Assembly: GCF_902825325.1 (NCBI RefSeq)
Contig: NZ_CADEAR010000006.1
Span: 1-64,000, forward strand
Direction of reading: 5' to 3'
Source of the DNA: Brucella tritici
GTDB lineage: Bacteria > Pseudomonadota > Alphaproteobacteria > Rhizobiales > Rhizobiaceae
Length of the DNA stretch: 64,000 nt
Made by a program: the position numbers and the translations under genes. The notes under the pieces were generated by a model that saw only the letters and a program-made list of their open reading frames with translations, was not told the DNA's origin and searched no databases. Positions within the stretch are counted from its first letter, which is position 1. Each line of letters begins with the position of its first letter. This document shows positions 33,630 through 44,064 of the stretch, piece after piece.

Positions 33630-35423
33630 TTAACCAACTGCACCTTTAGACGGGAAGGGCATCACATTACTACCCTCAGCTGCCTTGGGTGCGGTGTCTT
33701 CCAGCTTGAGACCACCTGCACGGAGAAGGTCGGTAAAGCGCCCACCGCGTGTGGCAAGTTCATCGAAGCTGCCACTCTCGACCAAATGTCCCTTATCCAT
33801 GAACAGAACCAGGTCAGCAGAGCGAACCGTTGAAAGACGATGCGCAATGATGAAAGTCGTGCGGTTGTGGCTGAGATCATCAACCGCCTGCTTCACTTTT
33901 TCTTCGGTTTCGACATCGAGCGCACTCGTGGCTTCGTCAAGAACGAGGATCGGTGAATCTTTCAGGATTGCTCGAGCGATTGCCAGACGCTGGCGTTCCC
34001 CACCCGAAAGCTGCGAGCCGCGTTCACCGACGACGGTATCGTAGCCGGCGCTCTTGGCCAGAATGAAGTCATGGGCTGCAGCCGCGTGCGCTGCGGCATG
34101 CACTTCCTCATGCGTAGCGCTTTCGCGACCGACACGAATATTCTCTTCAACCGAACGATTGAACAGGCCCGCATCCTGGAAGACGGTTGCAATAGCATGA
34201 CGCAACGAGCGACGGCTGACGGTACGCGTATCCGTTCCATCAATCGTGATGCGGCCAGCTGCGGGATCGAAAACACGCTGCAGTAGATTGATCAACGTGG
34301 TCTTGCCCGCACCGGTTGGGCCGACGATAGCTACCGTTTGTCCCGGCTTGATCTCGAAGGACACGTCGTAGACGCCCTGACCGGAATTCGGAAACTCGAA
34401 GGTAACATTGTCGAAAACGATGTCGCCCTTGACGTCGGTAAGGTCCGAAACGTTCTGTGGTTCCTGACGATCAGCCGTGGCGTCTTCCATCTGGAAGAAT
34501 TCTTCAAGCTTGGCACGTGCCGTAACCGTCTGGTTGATGAAAGCGCTGATCTGGTCGAGACGACCGATCATCAACTGCGCAAAGCCGATAAAGGCAATCA
34601 CGTCACCGACGCGCATCTGGCCCTTGGTTACGAAATAGGCACCGAGAACGAGAACCACCACCATTGAGAAGGTCGATGCCATGCGGTTCAGGCCGCTGGC
34701 CAGCGCCCACCAGTTAAGGACAGGGAACTGCGCCTTCTCAAGATTCTTGGCATAATCGCGCAGGGACTGGGTTTCCGAAGCGATACGGTTGTAGCTCTGC
34801 ACGACCGAGACATTGCTGATCGTATCGCTGACATGTTCGAACAGCTTATGGTGATGCTTCTCGACAGCCATCTGGCCGTCCTTGGTCTTGCGCATGACGA
34901 GCTGGCCGATCATCACATAAATGACGCCGAGCACGATAAGCACCAGCGACATGCGCATATCCATGTTCATGGCAACCGGGATAAGCGTCGCCAGAGCAAC
35001 GATTGTCGTCAGATGCTGGCGCATGAATTCGAGCCAGAGTGTGAAAAGTGAGTCCGTTGCACGGATCAGTGTATGGAGTGCGTTGGACGTACCGCGCTTC
35101 TGGTGCCACGAAAGCGGCATCGTGATGAGACGCTCATAGGAATCGATCATCACGCCCAGACGGCGACGGTGTGCGAGACGGTCCGCTCCCCGTGCCACAA
35201 AGACTGCGGCAACGATGTTGAAGCCGCCGAGTGCAGCCCACATCGCAAGAGGCGAGAAAATATCGCCCTTGTCAGAGATAGCCTGAATGACCCGGCCGAA
35301 CAGAATTGGTTCAGCAAGGGTAACCAGGGCAACCAGCACGCTGGCAACACACATGGTAATCGTTGCAGTCTTCTCGACAGCAAGGTATTCCATGGCTCGC
35401 CAGTAGATTTTGAGCAATGACAC
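33630..35423 (-). CDS. cgt: Cyclic beta-1,2-glucan exporter (Cgt/NdvA/ChvA)
   Basis: Half-size ABC exporter that moves cyclic beta-1,2-glucan from cytoplasm to periplasm, needed for osmoadaptation and host interaction in Rhizobiales. The 597-residue protein has an N-terminal six-helix domain (about 15-310) and a C-terminal nucleotide-binding domain: Walker A GPTGAGKTTL, signature LSGGERQRLAIARA, Walker B ILVLDEATSALD, H-loop IIAHRLS. Length and sequence fit Brucella Cgt and rhizobial NdvA. The synthase gene (cgs/ndvB) is not in the window. Confidence 0.94.
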   Translation of the reverse strand: MSLLKIYWRAMEYLAVEKTATITMCVASVLVALVTLAEPILFGRVIQAISDKGDIFSPLAMWAALGGFNIVAAVFVARGADRLAHRRRLGVMIDSYERLITMPLSWHQKRGTSNALHTLIRATDSLFTLWLEFMRQHLTTIVALATLIPVAMNMDMRMSLVLIVLGVIYVMIGQLVMRKTKDGQMAVEKHHHKLFEHVSDTISNVSVVQSYNRIASETQSLRDYAKNLEKAQFPVLNWWALASGLNRMASTFSMVVVLVLGAYFVTKGQMRVGDVIAFIGFAQLMIGRLDQISAFINQTVTARAKLEEFFQMEDATADRQEPQNVSDLTDVKGDIVFDNVTFEFPNSGQGVYDVSFEIKPGQTVAIVGPTGAGKTTLINLLQRVFDPAAGRITIDGTDTRTVSRRSLRHAIATVFQDAGLFNRSVEENIRVGRESATHEEVHAAAHAAAAHDFILAKSAGYDTVVGERGSQLSGGERQRLAIARAILKDSPILVLDEATSALDVETEEKVKQAVDDLSHNRTTFIIAHRLSTVRSADLVLFMDKGHLVESGSFDELATRGGRFTDLLRAGGLKLEDTAPKAAEGSNVMPFPSKGAVG

Positions 35424-35740
35424 TTTCGCACTCCCGCTCGTTCTATTTCACGGGACTAAATGGTATAGGCCCGTTGTTCTATCAATATCTGATGGCGGGA
35501 AGAAGTGGCGATTGGGTGTCAAGATCGACCATAAATTAAAAACGCATGTAACCGAGTGTGAAGATTCAGCAGCTGGAATCGAACTCTTTGGTGAAAGCTG
35601 AGCTGTTTTCCGCGAATGTAGCCAAATTGCAGTTTTCGGGAATTCTGCCTAGCAATCGTCGGAACTCGCGTCTATTGACAGGACTAAATGACCGGCGCGC
35701 GCGTACGCACCGCAATTGCAAGAGTTGATCGGGTTTCTCC
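35424..35740. other. Divergent promoter region of cgt and the pseudouridine synthase gene
   Basis: 317 bases. No RNA gene, repeat or supported small ORF is visible; the frames present lack ribosome binding sites. Confidence 0.4.
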
Positions 35741-36721
35741 ATGGCAGGCGTTGAACAGAAGATTGTGGATACAGGCGAGGCGGGAATGCGGCTCGATCGC
35801 TGGTTCAAGGTCCATTATCCGGGGCTGGGTTTCGGCCATCTGCAGAAGCTTCTGCGGTCGGGGCAGGTTCGTATCGACGGCTCAAGGGCCAAGGCAGATA
35901 CGCGCGTGCAAGCCGGGCAGACGGTTCGTATTCCACCTCTTGGCGTTGATGAAAAAGCCACCGGACCGGTTACGGCGCGGACAATCCGCAGCCAGCAGGA
36001 CGGCGACGTGCTTTCGCAGATGCTTCTCTATGAAGACCCGAAAGTGTACGTTTTCAACAAGCCCGCAGGTCTCGCCGTGCAGGGCGGTTCAGGCGTAACG
36101 CGACATGTTGATGGAATGCTGGAGGCATGGCGCAACAAGAAGGGCGAAAAGCCGCGTCTTGTGCATCGTATCGACCGTGACACTTCAGGGGTACTGGTTG
36201 TAGCGCGCACGCGTGGCGCAGCACAGGCCCTGACTGCCGCCTTCCGTGAACGTGATACCAAGAAGACATATTGGGCTTTGGTTAAAGGCGTTCCACGTAA
36301 GCGCGAGGACAAGATTTCCACTTGGCTGGTTAGGGAACAGACGCCGGACGGAGACAAGATGCGGGTCTGCCAGCACGGCGAACCGGATTCCGATCATGCT
36401 GTTTCGTATTATCGCATCATCGAGAAGGCCGGGAACAACCTGACCTGGCTCGAGATGGAACCTTATACCGGCAGGACGCACCAGCTGCGCGTTCATGCCG
36501 CCTATATCGGTCATCCCATCATCGGTGATCCAAAATATTTTGAAGCTGACCAGAATTGGGAGTTTCCGGGCGGGATACAAAAACGACTGCATCTTCATGC
36601 GCGGCGTATTCGCATCCCAAACCCGTCGGGCGGCATTATCGATGTGACGGCGCCATTGCCGCCACATATGGTGCAGTCATGGAACCTGCTTGGCTTCGAT
36701 GAGGAAAGTGCGGAAGATTAA
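35741..36721 (+). CDS. RluA-family pseudouridine synthase (RluC-like)
   Basis: Converts uridine to pseudouridine, probably in 23S rRNA. The 326-residue protein has an N-terminal S4 RNA-binding domain (GMRLDRWFKVHYPGLGFGHL onward) and the catalytic domain with HRIDRDTSGVLVVART, whose Asp is the nucleophile. The C-terminal GRTHQLRVHAAYIGHPIIGD is also diagnostic. RluC and RluD cannot be separated with confidence. The DMT gene starts two bases after its stop, so the two form one operon. Confidence 0.92.
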   Translation: MAGVEQKIVDTGEAGMRLDRWFKVHYPGLGFGHLQKLLRSGQVRIDGSRAKADTRVQAGQTVRIPPLGVDEKATGPVTARTIRSQQDGDVLSQMLLYEDPKVYVFNKPAGLAVQGGSGVTRHVDGMLEAWRNKKGEKPRLVHRIDRDTSGVLVVARTRGAAQALTAAFRERDTKKTYWALVKGVPRKREDKISTWLVREQTPDGDKMRVCQHGEPDSDHAVSYYRIIEKAGNNLTWLEMEPYTGRTHQLRVHAAYIGHPIIGDPKYFEADQNWEFPGGIQKRLHLHARRIRIPNPSGGIIDVTAPLPPHMVQSWNLLGFDEESAED

Positions 36722-36723
36722 AA

Positions 36724-37647
36724 ATGTCAGGCGAAGCGGGGGGATCGTCCGAAGGACGAGTTTCGTTCGATGGGCTGGCCATCATGCTGGTCATGTTCAT
36801 CATGTTCAGCTGGGGGCTCAATCAGGTTGCCATCAAGATAGGCAACCGAGGATTCAATCCCATGTTGATGGCGGCGGGGCGGGCTGCGCTCGGCGGTATA
36901 TGCGTTTTTCTCTGGTGCTATTGGCGTCACATCCCTCTTTTCAAACGTGATGGTACGCTCTGGGCCGGAATTGCCGCCGGGCTGCTGTTCGGAAGCGAAT
37001 TCGTTCTGATTTTTCTGGCGATGGAGCTGACGAGCGTGGGGCGTGTTACGCTTATGATGAATGTCATGCCATTCTGGGTCGCTATTGGCAGTCATTTCCT
37101 TCTCGGCGAGAAGATGTCTGTGCGTGCTTTCATTGGCATGTGCATCGCGTTTTTGGGTGTGTTTCTCGTCTTCTCCGATCATGTCAGCCGACCAGGACCG
37201 CATGCGATCTATGGCGATATGCTTGCACTGGTGTCTGGCGTGCTGTGGGGACTTACCACGCTGGTCATCAAGCGAACCCGGCTAGCCTATACGGCTCCGG
37301 AAAAAACGCTTCTCTATCAGCTGGTGGTCGCGACCCTCGTGCCTCTACCGTTCATCACGTTGAGCGGTCCGTTGCTTCGCAATCCGGATGTACTGTCTAT
37401 ATCCGCTTTCCTTTTTCAGGCTATATTCGTAGTGGCTTTCACCTATCCACTCTGGTTCTGGATGGTGCGCCGGTATCCCGCGTCGAAACTTTCGAATTTC
37501 GCTTTCCTCACACCTGCGTTCGGCGTGTTATTGAGCGGTCTCATCTTGAACGAGCCTCTGAGCTGGAAAATATTCGCAGCTCTTGCACTGATCGGTTGCG
37601 GACTGATAATTATCAACAAACCGGCAAAGGTTTCCAACGCCCGATGA
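36724..37647 (+). CDS. EamA/DMT-family transporter
   Basis: 307 residues with ten predicted membrane segments in two EamA repeats. It begins two bases after the pseudouridine synthase stop, and its own TGA overlaps the ATG of the HAD hydrolase gene (ATGA), so the three genes are coupled. The substrate is unknown. This is the second EamA protein in the window; the other (19164-20087) is not obviously its close paralogue. Confidence 0.87.
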   Translation: MSGEAGGSSEGRVSFDGLAIMLVMFIMFSWGLNQVAIKIGNRGFNPMLMAAGRAALGGICVFLWCYWRHIPLFKRDGTLWAGIAAGLLFGSEFVLIFLAMELTSVGRVTLMMNVMPFWVAIGSHFLLGEKMSVRAFIGMCIAFLGVFLVFSDHVSRPGPHAIYGDMLALVSGVLWGLTTLVIKRTRLAYTAPEKTLLYQLVVATLVPLPFITLSGPLLRNPDVLSISAFLFQAIFVVAFTYPLWFWMVRRYPASKLSNFAFLTPAFGVLLSGLILNEPLSWKIFAALALIGCGLIIINKPAKVSNAR

Positions 37648-38315
37648 AACTGGTCCTTTTTGATTGCGACGGTACGCTGGTCGACAGCGGTGACTTCATT
37701 CACAGATGCATGACAACGAGTTTTGCCGATGCCGGTCTGGAACCTCCTGCAATCGAGGAGACCCATTCGATTATCGGCCTGTCGCTACATCTGGCAATTG
37801 CGAAGCTTTTGAAGCGCGAACCGGACGAGCAGGTGCATTGGCTGACGCAACGCTACAAGGAAAACTTTGTGATGTTGCGACAGGCTCCCGATTTCGCAGA
37901 GCCGCTCTACGATGGCATTCTACCGCTTCTGACCGAGCTTGGGGCGAGGGATGACCTCCTGCTTGGCATTGTGACCGGAAAATCCCAGCGCGGTGTGCGG
38001 TCTGTTTTCGAGCGTCATGGTATCGGACATCATTTTGTGGTGACACGTACCGCCGACGATTGCCCGTCAAAACCACATCCGGCAATGGTGCTTGAATCCT
38101 GTTTGGAAATGGGGATAGAACCCAGCCGAACGATTGTTATCGGCGATGCCGTTTATGATATGCAGATGGCTCGCTCGGCGGGCGCTATGGCGGCGGGCGT
38201 CTCCTGGGGGTATCATAACAGGCAGGGATTGATAGATGCTGGCGCGCATCACATTCTGGAAGCGCCATCCGAACTCCATGCATTGCTGCAAGCTATGGAT
38301 GAACAGGTTCTCTAA
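37644..38315 (+). CDS. HAD-superfamily hydrolase (phosphatase)
   Basis: 223 residues. Motif I FDCDGTLVDS near the N terminus gives the nucleophilic Asp; motif II is in VTGKSQRG, and motif IV is in VIGDAVYDMQMA. The cap domain is of the small helical Gph-like type. The ATG at 37644 overlaps the upstream stop; the longer frame to 37140 is an overlap with the DMT gene and is rejected. Substrate unknown; the separate gph gene at 43164-43865 is the better phosphoglycolate phosphatase candidate. Confidence 0.9.
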   Translation: MKLVLFDCDGTLVDSGDFIHRCMTTSFADAGLEPPAIEETHSIIGLSLHLAIAKLLKREPDEQVHWLTQRYKENFVMLRQAPDFAEPLYDGILPLLTELGARDDLLLGIVTGKSQRGVRSVFERHGIGHHFVVTRTADDCPSKPHPAMVLESCLEMGIEPSRTIVIGDAVYDMQMARSAGAMAAGVSWGYHNRQGLIDAGAHHILEAPSELHALLQAMDEQVL

Positions 38316-38360
38316 TTGTTGAGCCTCCACCAAGCCAGCGATATAGAACTGGATAAATCT

Positions 38361-39143
38361 ATGCGTGATATATTGAGCGATCTCGAAGCCGGAAAGCAGC
38401 TTTCGGATGAAAATCCGATTGTGCGAGCCCAAAAGCAGATGCTGGCACCGCTGCCAAAACGTTTCTACGAAAAAGCAGACGTTGCAGAAGTTGAAGGCGG
38501 CTTTGCCGTCCATCTGGATGGTCGCCCCGTCAAGACACCGGCGCGCAACCTTCTGCTATTGCCGACCGAAGCAGCTGCCCTGATCGTGGCGGACGAATTC
38601 GCGGCTCAGGAAAAGGTCATCGATCCGGGAAAGATGCCTGCGACCCGCCTGGTGAACACAGCGATCGACGGAATTGCGCAGGACCCACAAGCGGTTTTCG
38701 AGGATATTCTACGTTTCGCAGGTACGGATATGCTTTGCTATCGTGCGGATAGTCCGCAGGAACTCGTTTCTCGGCAGACCAAGCTATGGGATCCCCTCAT
38801 CGATTGGATGGAAGGCCTCGGCGCCAGGTTTTCGCTTGCAGAAGGTGTGATGCATATCGAACAACCACGGGAAGCCATAGCCGCATTCGGCGTTCATCTG
38901 GCTGGCTACAAAGATCCAATCGCGCTGGCGTCACTGCATACGATGACGACGCTGACCGGGTCAGCGATTATTGCACTTGCTATTGCGAAAGGCGAAGTCA
39001 CCGCAGAACAAGGCTGGAATCTGGCCCATCTCGATGAAGATTGGACTATCGAGCATTGGGGGGCGGACGCGGAAGCCGTGGAACGACGGGAGAAGCGGGC
39101 AATCGAAATGATGATGGCCGCTCGCGTGCTCCAAGCACTTTAA
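38361..39143 (+). CDS. ATP12-family F1-ATPase assembly chaperone
   Basis: Binds the alpha subunit during assembly of F1-ATP synthase in mitochondria and alphaproteobacteria. The 260-residue product has the family core KRFYEKADVAEVEGGFAVHL and LDGRPVKTPARN, then the C-terminal helical part with DEDWTIEHWGADAEA. A TTG at 38316 opens the frame but would add an unlikely leader; the ATG at 38361 is preferred. It follows the HAD gene closely and probably shares its transcript. Confidence 0.9.
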   Translation: MRDILSDLEAGKQLSDENPIVRAQKQMLAPLPKRFYEKADVAEVEGGFAVHLDGRPVKTPARNLLLLPTEAAALIVADEFAAQEKVIDPGKMPATRLVNTAIDGIAQDPQAVFEDILRFAGTDMLCYRADSPQELVSRQTKLWDPLIDWMEGLGARFSLAEGVMHIEQPREAIAAFGVHLAGYKDPIALASLHTMTTLTGSAIIALAIAKGEVTAEQGWNLAHLDEDWTIEHWGADAEAVERREKRAIEMMMAARVLQAL

Positions 39144-39172
39144 ATATCAAAACTATCGCTTTTATCTGATGA

Positions 39173-39202
39173 AGAAACCCCGGAAATTCCGGGGTTTCTT
39201 TG
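39173..39202 (+). terminator. Rho-independent terminator after the ATP12 gene
   Basis: AAGAAACCCCGGAA and TTCCGGGGTTTCTTT form a long perfect stem. It ends the pseudouridine synthase-DMT-HAD-ATP12 unit. Confidence 0.9.
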
Positions 39203-39289
39203 CGCGCGCAATCATCAAATGTTGCGCGTCGTTCCCCTCGGTAAAAGCAAAAGAAATCGCGCGAACGGATTGGCGTCCGCGCAGTTTTC

Positions 39290-40699
39290 TTAGACCGAGT
39301 AGTACATATCGTACTCGACTGGATGTGGCGTCGTTTCATAACGCATAACTTCGGCCATCTTGAGTTCGATGAAGCTATCGATCTGATCGTCGTCGAACAC
39401 GCCGCCAGCCTTCAGGAACTCGCGATCCTTGTCGAGCGACTGTAGGGCTTCACGCAGCGAACCACAGACGGTCGGAATCTTCTTCAGTTCCTTGGCAGGC
39501 AGATCGTAAAGGTCCTTATCCATGGCTTGGCCCGGATGAATCTTGTTCTTGATGCCGTCAAGACCAGCCATCAGCAGGGCAGCAAAGCACAGATACGGGT
39601 TCGCAGCCGGATCAGGGAAGCGAACTTCCAGGCGCTTGGACTTCGGCGAATTGCCGAACGGAATACGGCAGGAGGCCGAACGGTTGCGAGCCGAATAGGC
39701 AAGCAGAACCGGAGCTTCATAGCCCGGCACCAGACGCTTGTACGAATTTGTCGATGGGTTGGTGAATGCATTTACAGCCTTGGCGTGCTTGATGACGCCG
39801 CCGATAAAGAACAGGCAGTTTTCAGAAAGGCCAGCATATTCATTGCCGGCAAACGTCGGCTTACCGTCTTTCCAGATCGAGAAGTGAACATGCATGCCCG
39901 AGCCATTGTCGCCGAAAATCGGCTTTGGCATGAAGGTTGCCGTTTTGCCATAGGCGTTGGCAACCTGATGCACGACATACTTGAATATCTGCATCTTGTC
40001 GGCGTTGCGAACGAGTGAGTCGAACTTGACGCCGAGTTCATGCTGTGCCGCCGCCACTTCATGGTGGTGCTTTTCAACCGTTACGCCCATTTCCGTCAGA
40101 ACAGTGAGCATTTCGGAACGCATGTCCTGTGCGCTGTCGATCGGCGGAACAGGGAAATAGCCGCCCTTGACGCGCGGGCGGTGGCCGAGATTGCCGGTTT
40201 CATAATCAGTATCATCATTCGACGGCAGTTCGGTCGAGTCGAGCTTGAAGCCGGTATTGTACGGATCGGCCTTGTACTTCACGTCGTCAAAGACGAAGAA
40301 TTCGGCTTCCGGACCGACATAGACCGTGTCGCCGATGCCGAGCGACTTCATGTAGGCTTCGGCCTTCTTCGCGGTCGTGCGCGGATCACGGCTGTAAGCT
40401 TCACCGGAGATCGGGTCCAGAATATCGCAAAGAACGACCAGTGTCGACTGAGCGAAGAATGGATCTATATGGGCTGTCGTCGGATCAGGCATCAGAACCA
40501 TGTCGGATTCGTTGATGGCCTTCCAGCCGGCGATAGAGGAGCCGTCGAACATCACGCCGTCAACAAACATGTCTTCGTCAACGAGGCCGATATCCATCGT
40601 AACGTGCTGCAGCTTGCCCTTCGGATCGGTGAATCGAAGGTCTACGAACTTGATGTCGTTGTCTTTGATTTGTTTGAGAATATCGTTGGCAGTCGTCAT
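39290..40699 (-). CDS. glnA: Glutamine synthetase, type I
   Basis: Makes glutamine from glutamate, ammonia and ATP; the main ammonium-assimilation enzyme. The 469-residue length is typical of GSI. The catalytic region [18 protein letters not shown], the metal-binding [11 protein letters not shown] and the adenylylation site in [12 protein letters not shown] (Tyr398) are visible, so activity should be controlled by GlnE. It follows glnB with a 44-base gap, an arrangement known as glnBA in Rhizobiales. Confidence 0.98.
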   Translation of the reverse strand: MTTANDILKQIKDNDIKFVDLRFTDPKGKLQHVTMDIGLVDEDMFVDGVMFDGSSIAGWKAINESDMVLMPDPTTAHIDPFFAQSTLVVLCDILDPISGEAYSRDPRTTAKKAEAYMKSLGIGDTVYVGPEAEFFVFDDVKYKADPYNTGFKLDSTELPSNDDTDYETGNLGHRPRVKGGYFPVPPIDSAQDMRSEMLTVLTEMGVTVEKHHHEVAAAQHELGVKFDSLVRNADKMQIFKYVVHQVANAYGKTATFMPKPIFGDNGSGMHVHFSIWKDGKPTFAGNEYAGLSENCLFFIGGVIKHAKAVNAFTNPSTNSYKRLVPGYEAPVLLAYSARNRSASCRIPFGNSPKSKRLEVRFPDPAANPYLCFAALLMAGLDGIKNKIHPGQAMDKDLYDLPAKELKKIPTVCGSLREALQSLDKDREFLKAGGVFDDDQIDSFIELKMAEVMRYETTPHPVEYDMYYSV

Positions 40700-40743
40700 T
40701 TTAATTCCCTGTTTGCACGACGATGGATTGTACGCAGGTCTTA

Positions 40744-41214
<471 letters not shown>

Positions 41215-41389
41215 CTAATAGCGATGCTTGTGCAAGCAGGTCTCTGCATGCGAACCATGAAATAGGATTTAAAGCCCCAGTTTCACTGATTAAAAATTAG
41301 TCACTACGCCTTAAAATAGAGCATACTTGCATAAAGTTCGGTGCCGCGTATTTAATCACACCGGGAACCGACGTTGAAAAAGGTATGCG

Positions 41390-42892
41390 ATGTACGAGTT
41401 GCTGAATCCGCAGGAAATGGCAGAAGCAGATCGCCAGACAATTGAGACAGGAGTTAGGGACGGTTTCTCGCTGATGCTTGCGGCAGGGCGTGCCGTCGCA
41501 GAGGTCGCGCAACGGATGTTTCCGCGCAATACACCCGTCGCTGTTCTATGCGGACCCGGCAACAATGGTGGTGATGGCTACATCGCGGCGCAGTTTCTAC
41601 TGGAAGCGGGCTTAGAAGTCGTATGTTTCGCATCGGCTCCCCCGCAAAAAGGTTCAGATGCCATGCGCGCCTCGCTTTTCTACAAGGGGTCCGTTACCAA
41701 TTTCAGCGAATTCTCTGTCGCAAGTTTCGGCGGTGTAATAGATGCTTTATTCGGCGCAGGGCTGGCTCGTGACATTCGTGGAGCAGAAGCCATCGCGATC
41801 GACGCCCTCAACAATTCTGATGTGCCGGTTGTGGCAGTTGATCTTCCAAGCGGTATATCAGGCGAAAGCGGCGATATCCTCGGAACGGCGATCCGAGCAC
41901 GCGCAACAGTTACGTTCTTTCGCAAGAAGCTCGGTCATCTGCTACAGCCGGGAAGGGCGCATTGCGGTGTTCTTCATGTCGCAGATATCGGTATTCCTGA
42001 TCACATACTTGCCGCGATCGAACCGCATGTTTTCGAGAATGCTCCAGACCTGTGGGAAAGCAGCCTGCCGGTACTTGGCGTTGACGCTTATAAATATAGC
42101 CGCGGTCATGTTGCTGTGTTTTCCGGCAATGCTCATTCGACCGGTGCCGCTCGCCTGTCAGCGCTCGCTGCGGCCCGCAGCGGAGCGGGTGCGGTAACAC
42201 TTCTGTCTCCACCCGATGCAATGGCAGTCAATGCTGCACATCTGACCAGTATCATGCTCCGTGAAACTCGCGGTTTGAAGGATGTTGGGCAGTTCTTTGC
42301 CGAACGCAAGGTCGCAGCCGCAGTACTTGGGCCGGGATATGGAAATCGGGTATTCGCGCGTGACCACGCCTTGTTTCTCGCAAGCAGCGAACTGGAAGGA
42401 TTTCACGGTCTGGTTCTGGATGCCGACGGGATTACGGCTTTTGAACAGAAACCAAATGAGCTGTTCGATAGGCGGCAGAACGCCAAGACTGCGCTTATGC
42501 TGACGCCGCATGAAGGAGAGTTTCGACGGCTGTTTCCGGACATTGCACGGAGTTCCGTATCGAAGATCGGAAAGGCTCGTGAGGCTGCAAAGCGTGCCAA
42601 TGCCGTCATTATATATAAAGGCCCGGATACCGTGGTCGCAGAACCGGGTGGCGTGGCCATCGTCAATTCCAATGGAACGCCGTTGCTCGCCACAGCGGGA
42701 TCAGGCGACGTCTTGACGGGAATTATGTGCGGCTTGCTTGCGCAGGGAATGCCCGTGTTCGCTGCGGCTTGTGCTTCCGTATGGATACATGCCGATGCCG
42801 CGCGTCGCTTCGGTCACGGACTTGTCGCCGAAGATCTGCCTGCTCAACTGCCCGCGGTTTTGTCGGCGCTGGCACGGTCCTATCGGAATTAG
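41390..42892 (+). CDS. nnr: Bifunctional NAD(P)H-hydrate epimerase/dehydratase
   Basis: Repairs hydrated NAD(P)H. In 500 residues the N-terminal YjeF-N epimerase domain (about 1-210, with CGPGNNGGDGYIAAQFL) is fused to the C-terminal ADP-dependent dehydratase of the ribokinase fold (about 220-490, with TPHEGEFRRLFPD and the catalytic ATAGSGDVLTGIMCGLLAQG). The fusion is the normal bacterial form. Its stop overlaps by 4 bases the stop of the small convergent secreted-protein gene. Confidence 0.95.
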   Translation: MYELLNPQEMAEADRQTIETGVRDGFSLMLAAGRAVAEVAQRMFPRNTPVAVLCGPGNNGGDGYIAAQFLLEAGLEVVCFASAPPQKGSDAMRASLFYKGSVTNFSEFSVASFGGVIDALFGAGLARDIRGAEAIAIDALNNSDVPVVAVDLPSGISGESGDILGTAIRARATVTFFRKKLGHLLQPGRAHCGVLHVADIGIPDHILAAIEPHVFENAPDLWESSLPVLGVDAYKYSRGHVAVFSGNAHSTGAARLSALAAARSGAGAVTLLSPPDAMAVNAAHLTSIMLRETRGLKDVGQFFAERKVAAAVLGPGYGNRVFARDHALFLASSELEGFHGLVLDADGITAFEQKPNELFDRRQNAKTALMLTPHEGEFRRLFPDIARSSVSKIGKAREAAKRANAVIIYKGPDTVVAEPGGVAIVNSNGTPLLATAGSGDVLTGIMCGLLAQGMPVFAAACASVWIHADAARRFGHGLVAEDLPAQLPAVLSALARSYRN

Positions 42893-43143
42893 CGACCCGA
42901 CGTCCTGCTGTTCTTGGTGCCGACATCAACGGTGACGCTGCCTGAGATAGTCACGTCAGTATTGCCGACGCGAAAATTCTTCCAGTTGCCACTGGGCTTC
43001 TGATCCGGTTCGGGAGCAGGGGGTGGGTCGGACACGATAGGTTTCTGTGGCTGTACGCCGGGCAAGCCCGGCGATCCGTCGTTTGCAGACGCTATTGATA
43101 CGATGGCTGAATACGCTAAGCCAACTATAAGAAAACGCTGCAT
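42889..43143 (-). CDS. Small secreted protein of unknown function (84 aa)
   Basis: Signal peptide MQRFLIVGLAYSAIVSIASA, then a Pro/Asp-rich linker (VSDPPPAPEPDQKPSG) and a C-terminal beta-like segment (FRVGNTDVTISGSVTVDVG). The start could also be a TTG at 43149 or an ATG at 43164, which overlaps the gph stop; GGGAG lies between them. It is probably co-transcribed with gph. Its linker resembles that of the small secreted protein at 29320, but the similarity may be compositional only. Confidence 0.65.
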   Translation of the reverse strand: MQRFLIVGLAYSAIVSIASANDGSPGLPGVQPQKPIVSDPPPAPEPDQKPSGNWKNFRVGNTDVTISGSVTVDVGTKNSRTSGR

Positions 43144-43163
43144 AATCAAATGCCATTCTCCCA

Positions 43164-43865
43164 TTACACGGGATCGATGACCGCATCGATGAGTTCTCCA
43201 GCCATTTCGAGAGTAAACTCATCAAAATGCGAAATCACGCGGCTTGGATCGTAGTGCTGCACTGGAAGATCGGTATAACCGAAGTCTACGGCAACAACGG
43301 GAATGCCAGCCGCTTTTGCGGTGTCGATGTCGGTTCGGCTGTCTCCGACCATAATGGCCCGTTCGCGGTTTCCGCCAGCCCGTGCGATGGTTTCGGTGAG
43401 ATGGCGCGGGTCAGGCTTGCGATAAGCAAATGTATCGGCTCCGCAGATTGCAGCAAATCGTCCAGCTTCGCCCATGGCAGTCAAGAGCTTTACGGACAAG
43501 GCCTCGAATTTGTTCGTGCAAACCGCCAACTCGTAACCACTTGCCGAAAAGCGGTCCATTGCCTCCAGAACACCCGGGAAGAAGGATGAATGCCCCGGCA
43601 TATTATCGGCATAATGCTCACGGAACTCTTCGACCAGATTGTCGAGCTGCGTTTCGTTGGCCTGTTTTTGCTGTGCGGCAAAAGCACGTTCGATCATGAC
43701 GCGACCACCTTGCCCCACGAATCTCCGCAACGATTCACGGTCGGCTGTCTTCAGGCCCGATATTGCGAGGCAGTGATTAAGGCTATCGAGAAGGTCTGGT
43801 GCTGTATCAACAAGAGTTCCGTCGAGATCAAAAACGATGATGGGTTTGGGATTGGCAGCAGACAT
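43164..43865 (-). CDS. gph: Phosphoglycolate phosphatase
   Basis: HAD phosphatase that clears 2-phosphoglycolate made in DNA repair or by oxygenase reactions. The 233 residues include motif I FDLDGTLVDTAPDLL (about 11-25), motif II in AVCTNKFEA, the lysine in AYRKPDP and motif IV MVGDSRTDIDTAKAAG. The helical cap is of the Gph type. The neighbouring rpiA gene is divergent. Other HAD phosphatases look similar, so the substrate is a family inference. Confidence 0.87.
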   Translation of the reverse strand: MSAANPKPIIVFDLDGTLVDTAPDLLDSLNHCLAISGLKTADRESLRRFVGQGGRVMIERAFAAQQKQANETQLDNLVEEFREHYADNMPGHSSFFPGVLEAMDRFSASGYELAVCTNKFEALSVKLLTAMGEAGRFAAICGADTFAYRKPDPRHLTETIARAGGNRERAIMVGDSRTDIDTAKAAGIPVVAVDFGYTDLPVQHYDPSRVISHFDEFTLEMAGELIDAVIDPV

Positions 43866-44064
43866 TAGTTTCTCGTGTGTGAAATGGGGAATATGAAATT
43901 CCTATCTGATTGTCGCCTCCCGCTCAACCTTGCGATCAGTAAACGCTCCAAAAACCGAAATTCTGCGCCCTAGTTCGAATAGGCGCTTTGTTGTACCGCA
44001 TCCGCGTGCTAGAGGCGAACCAGACTACAATTAGAATCCGCAGGGGAATATCGGGAATTCAAGT

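Noticed and set aside
37140-37643. N-terminal extension of the HAD hydrolase
   Set aside because: It overlaps the DMT transporter gene entirely; the ATG at 37644 begins the HAD motif region and has the ATGA coupling.
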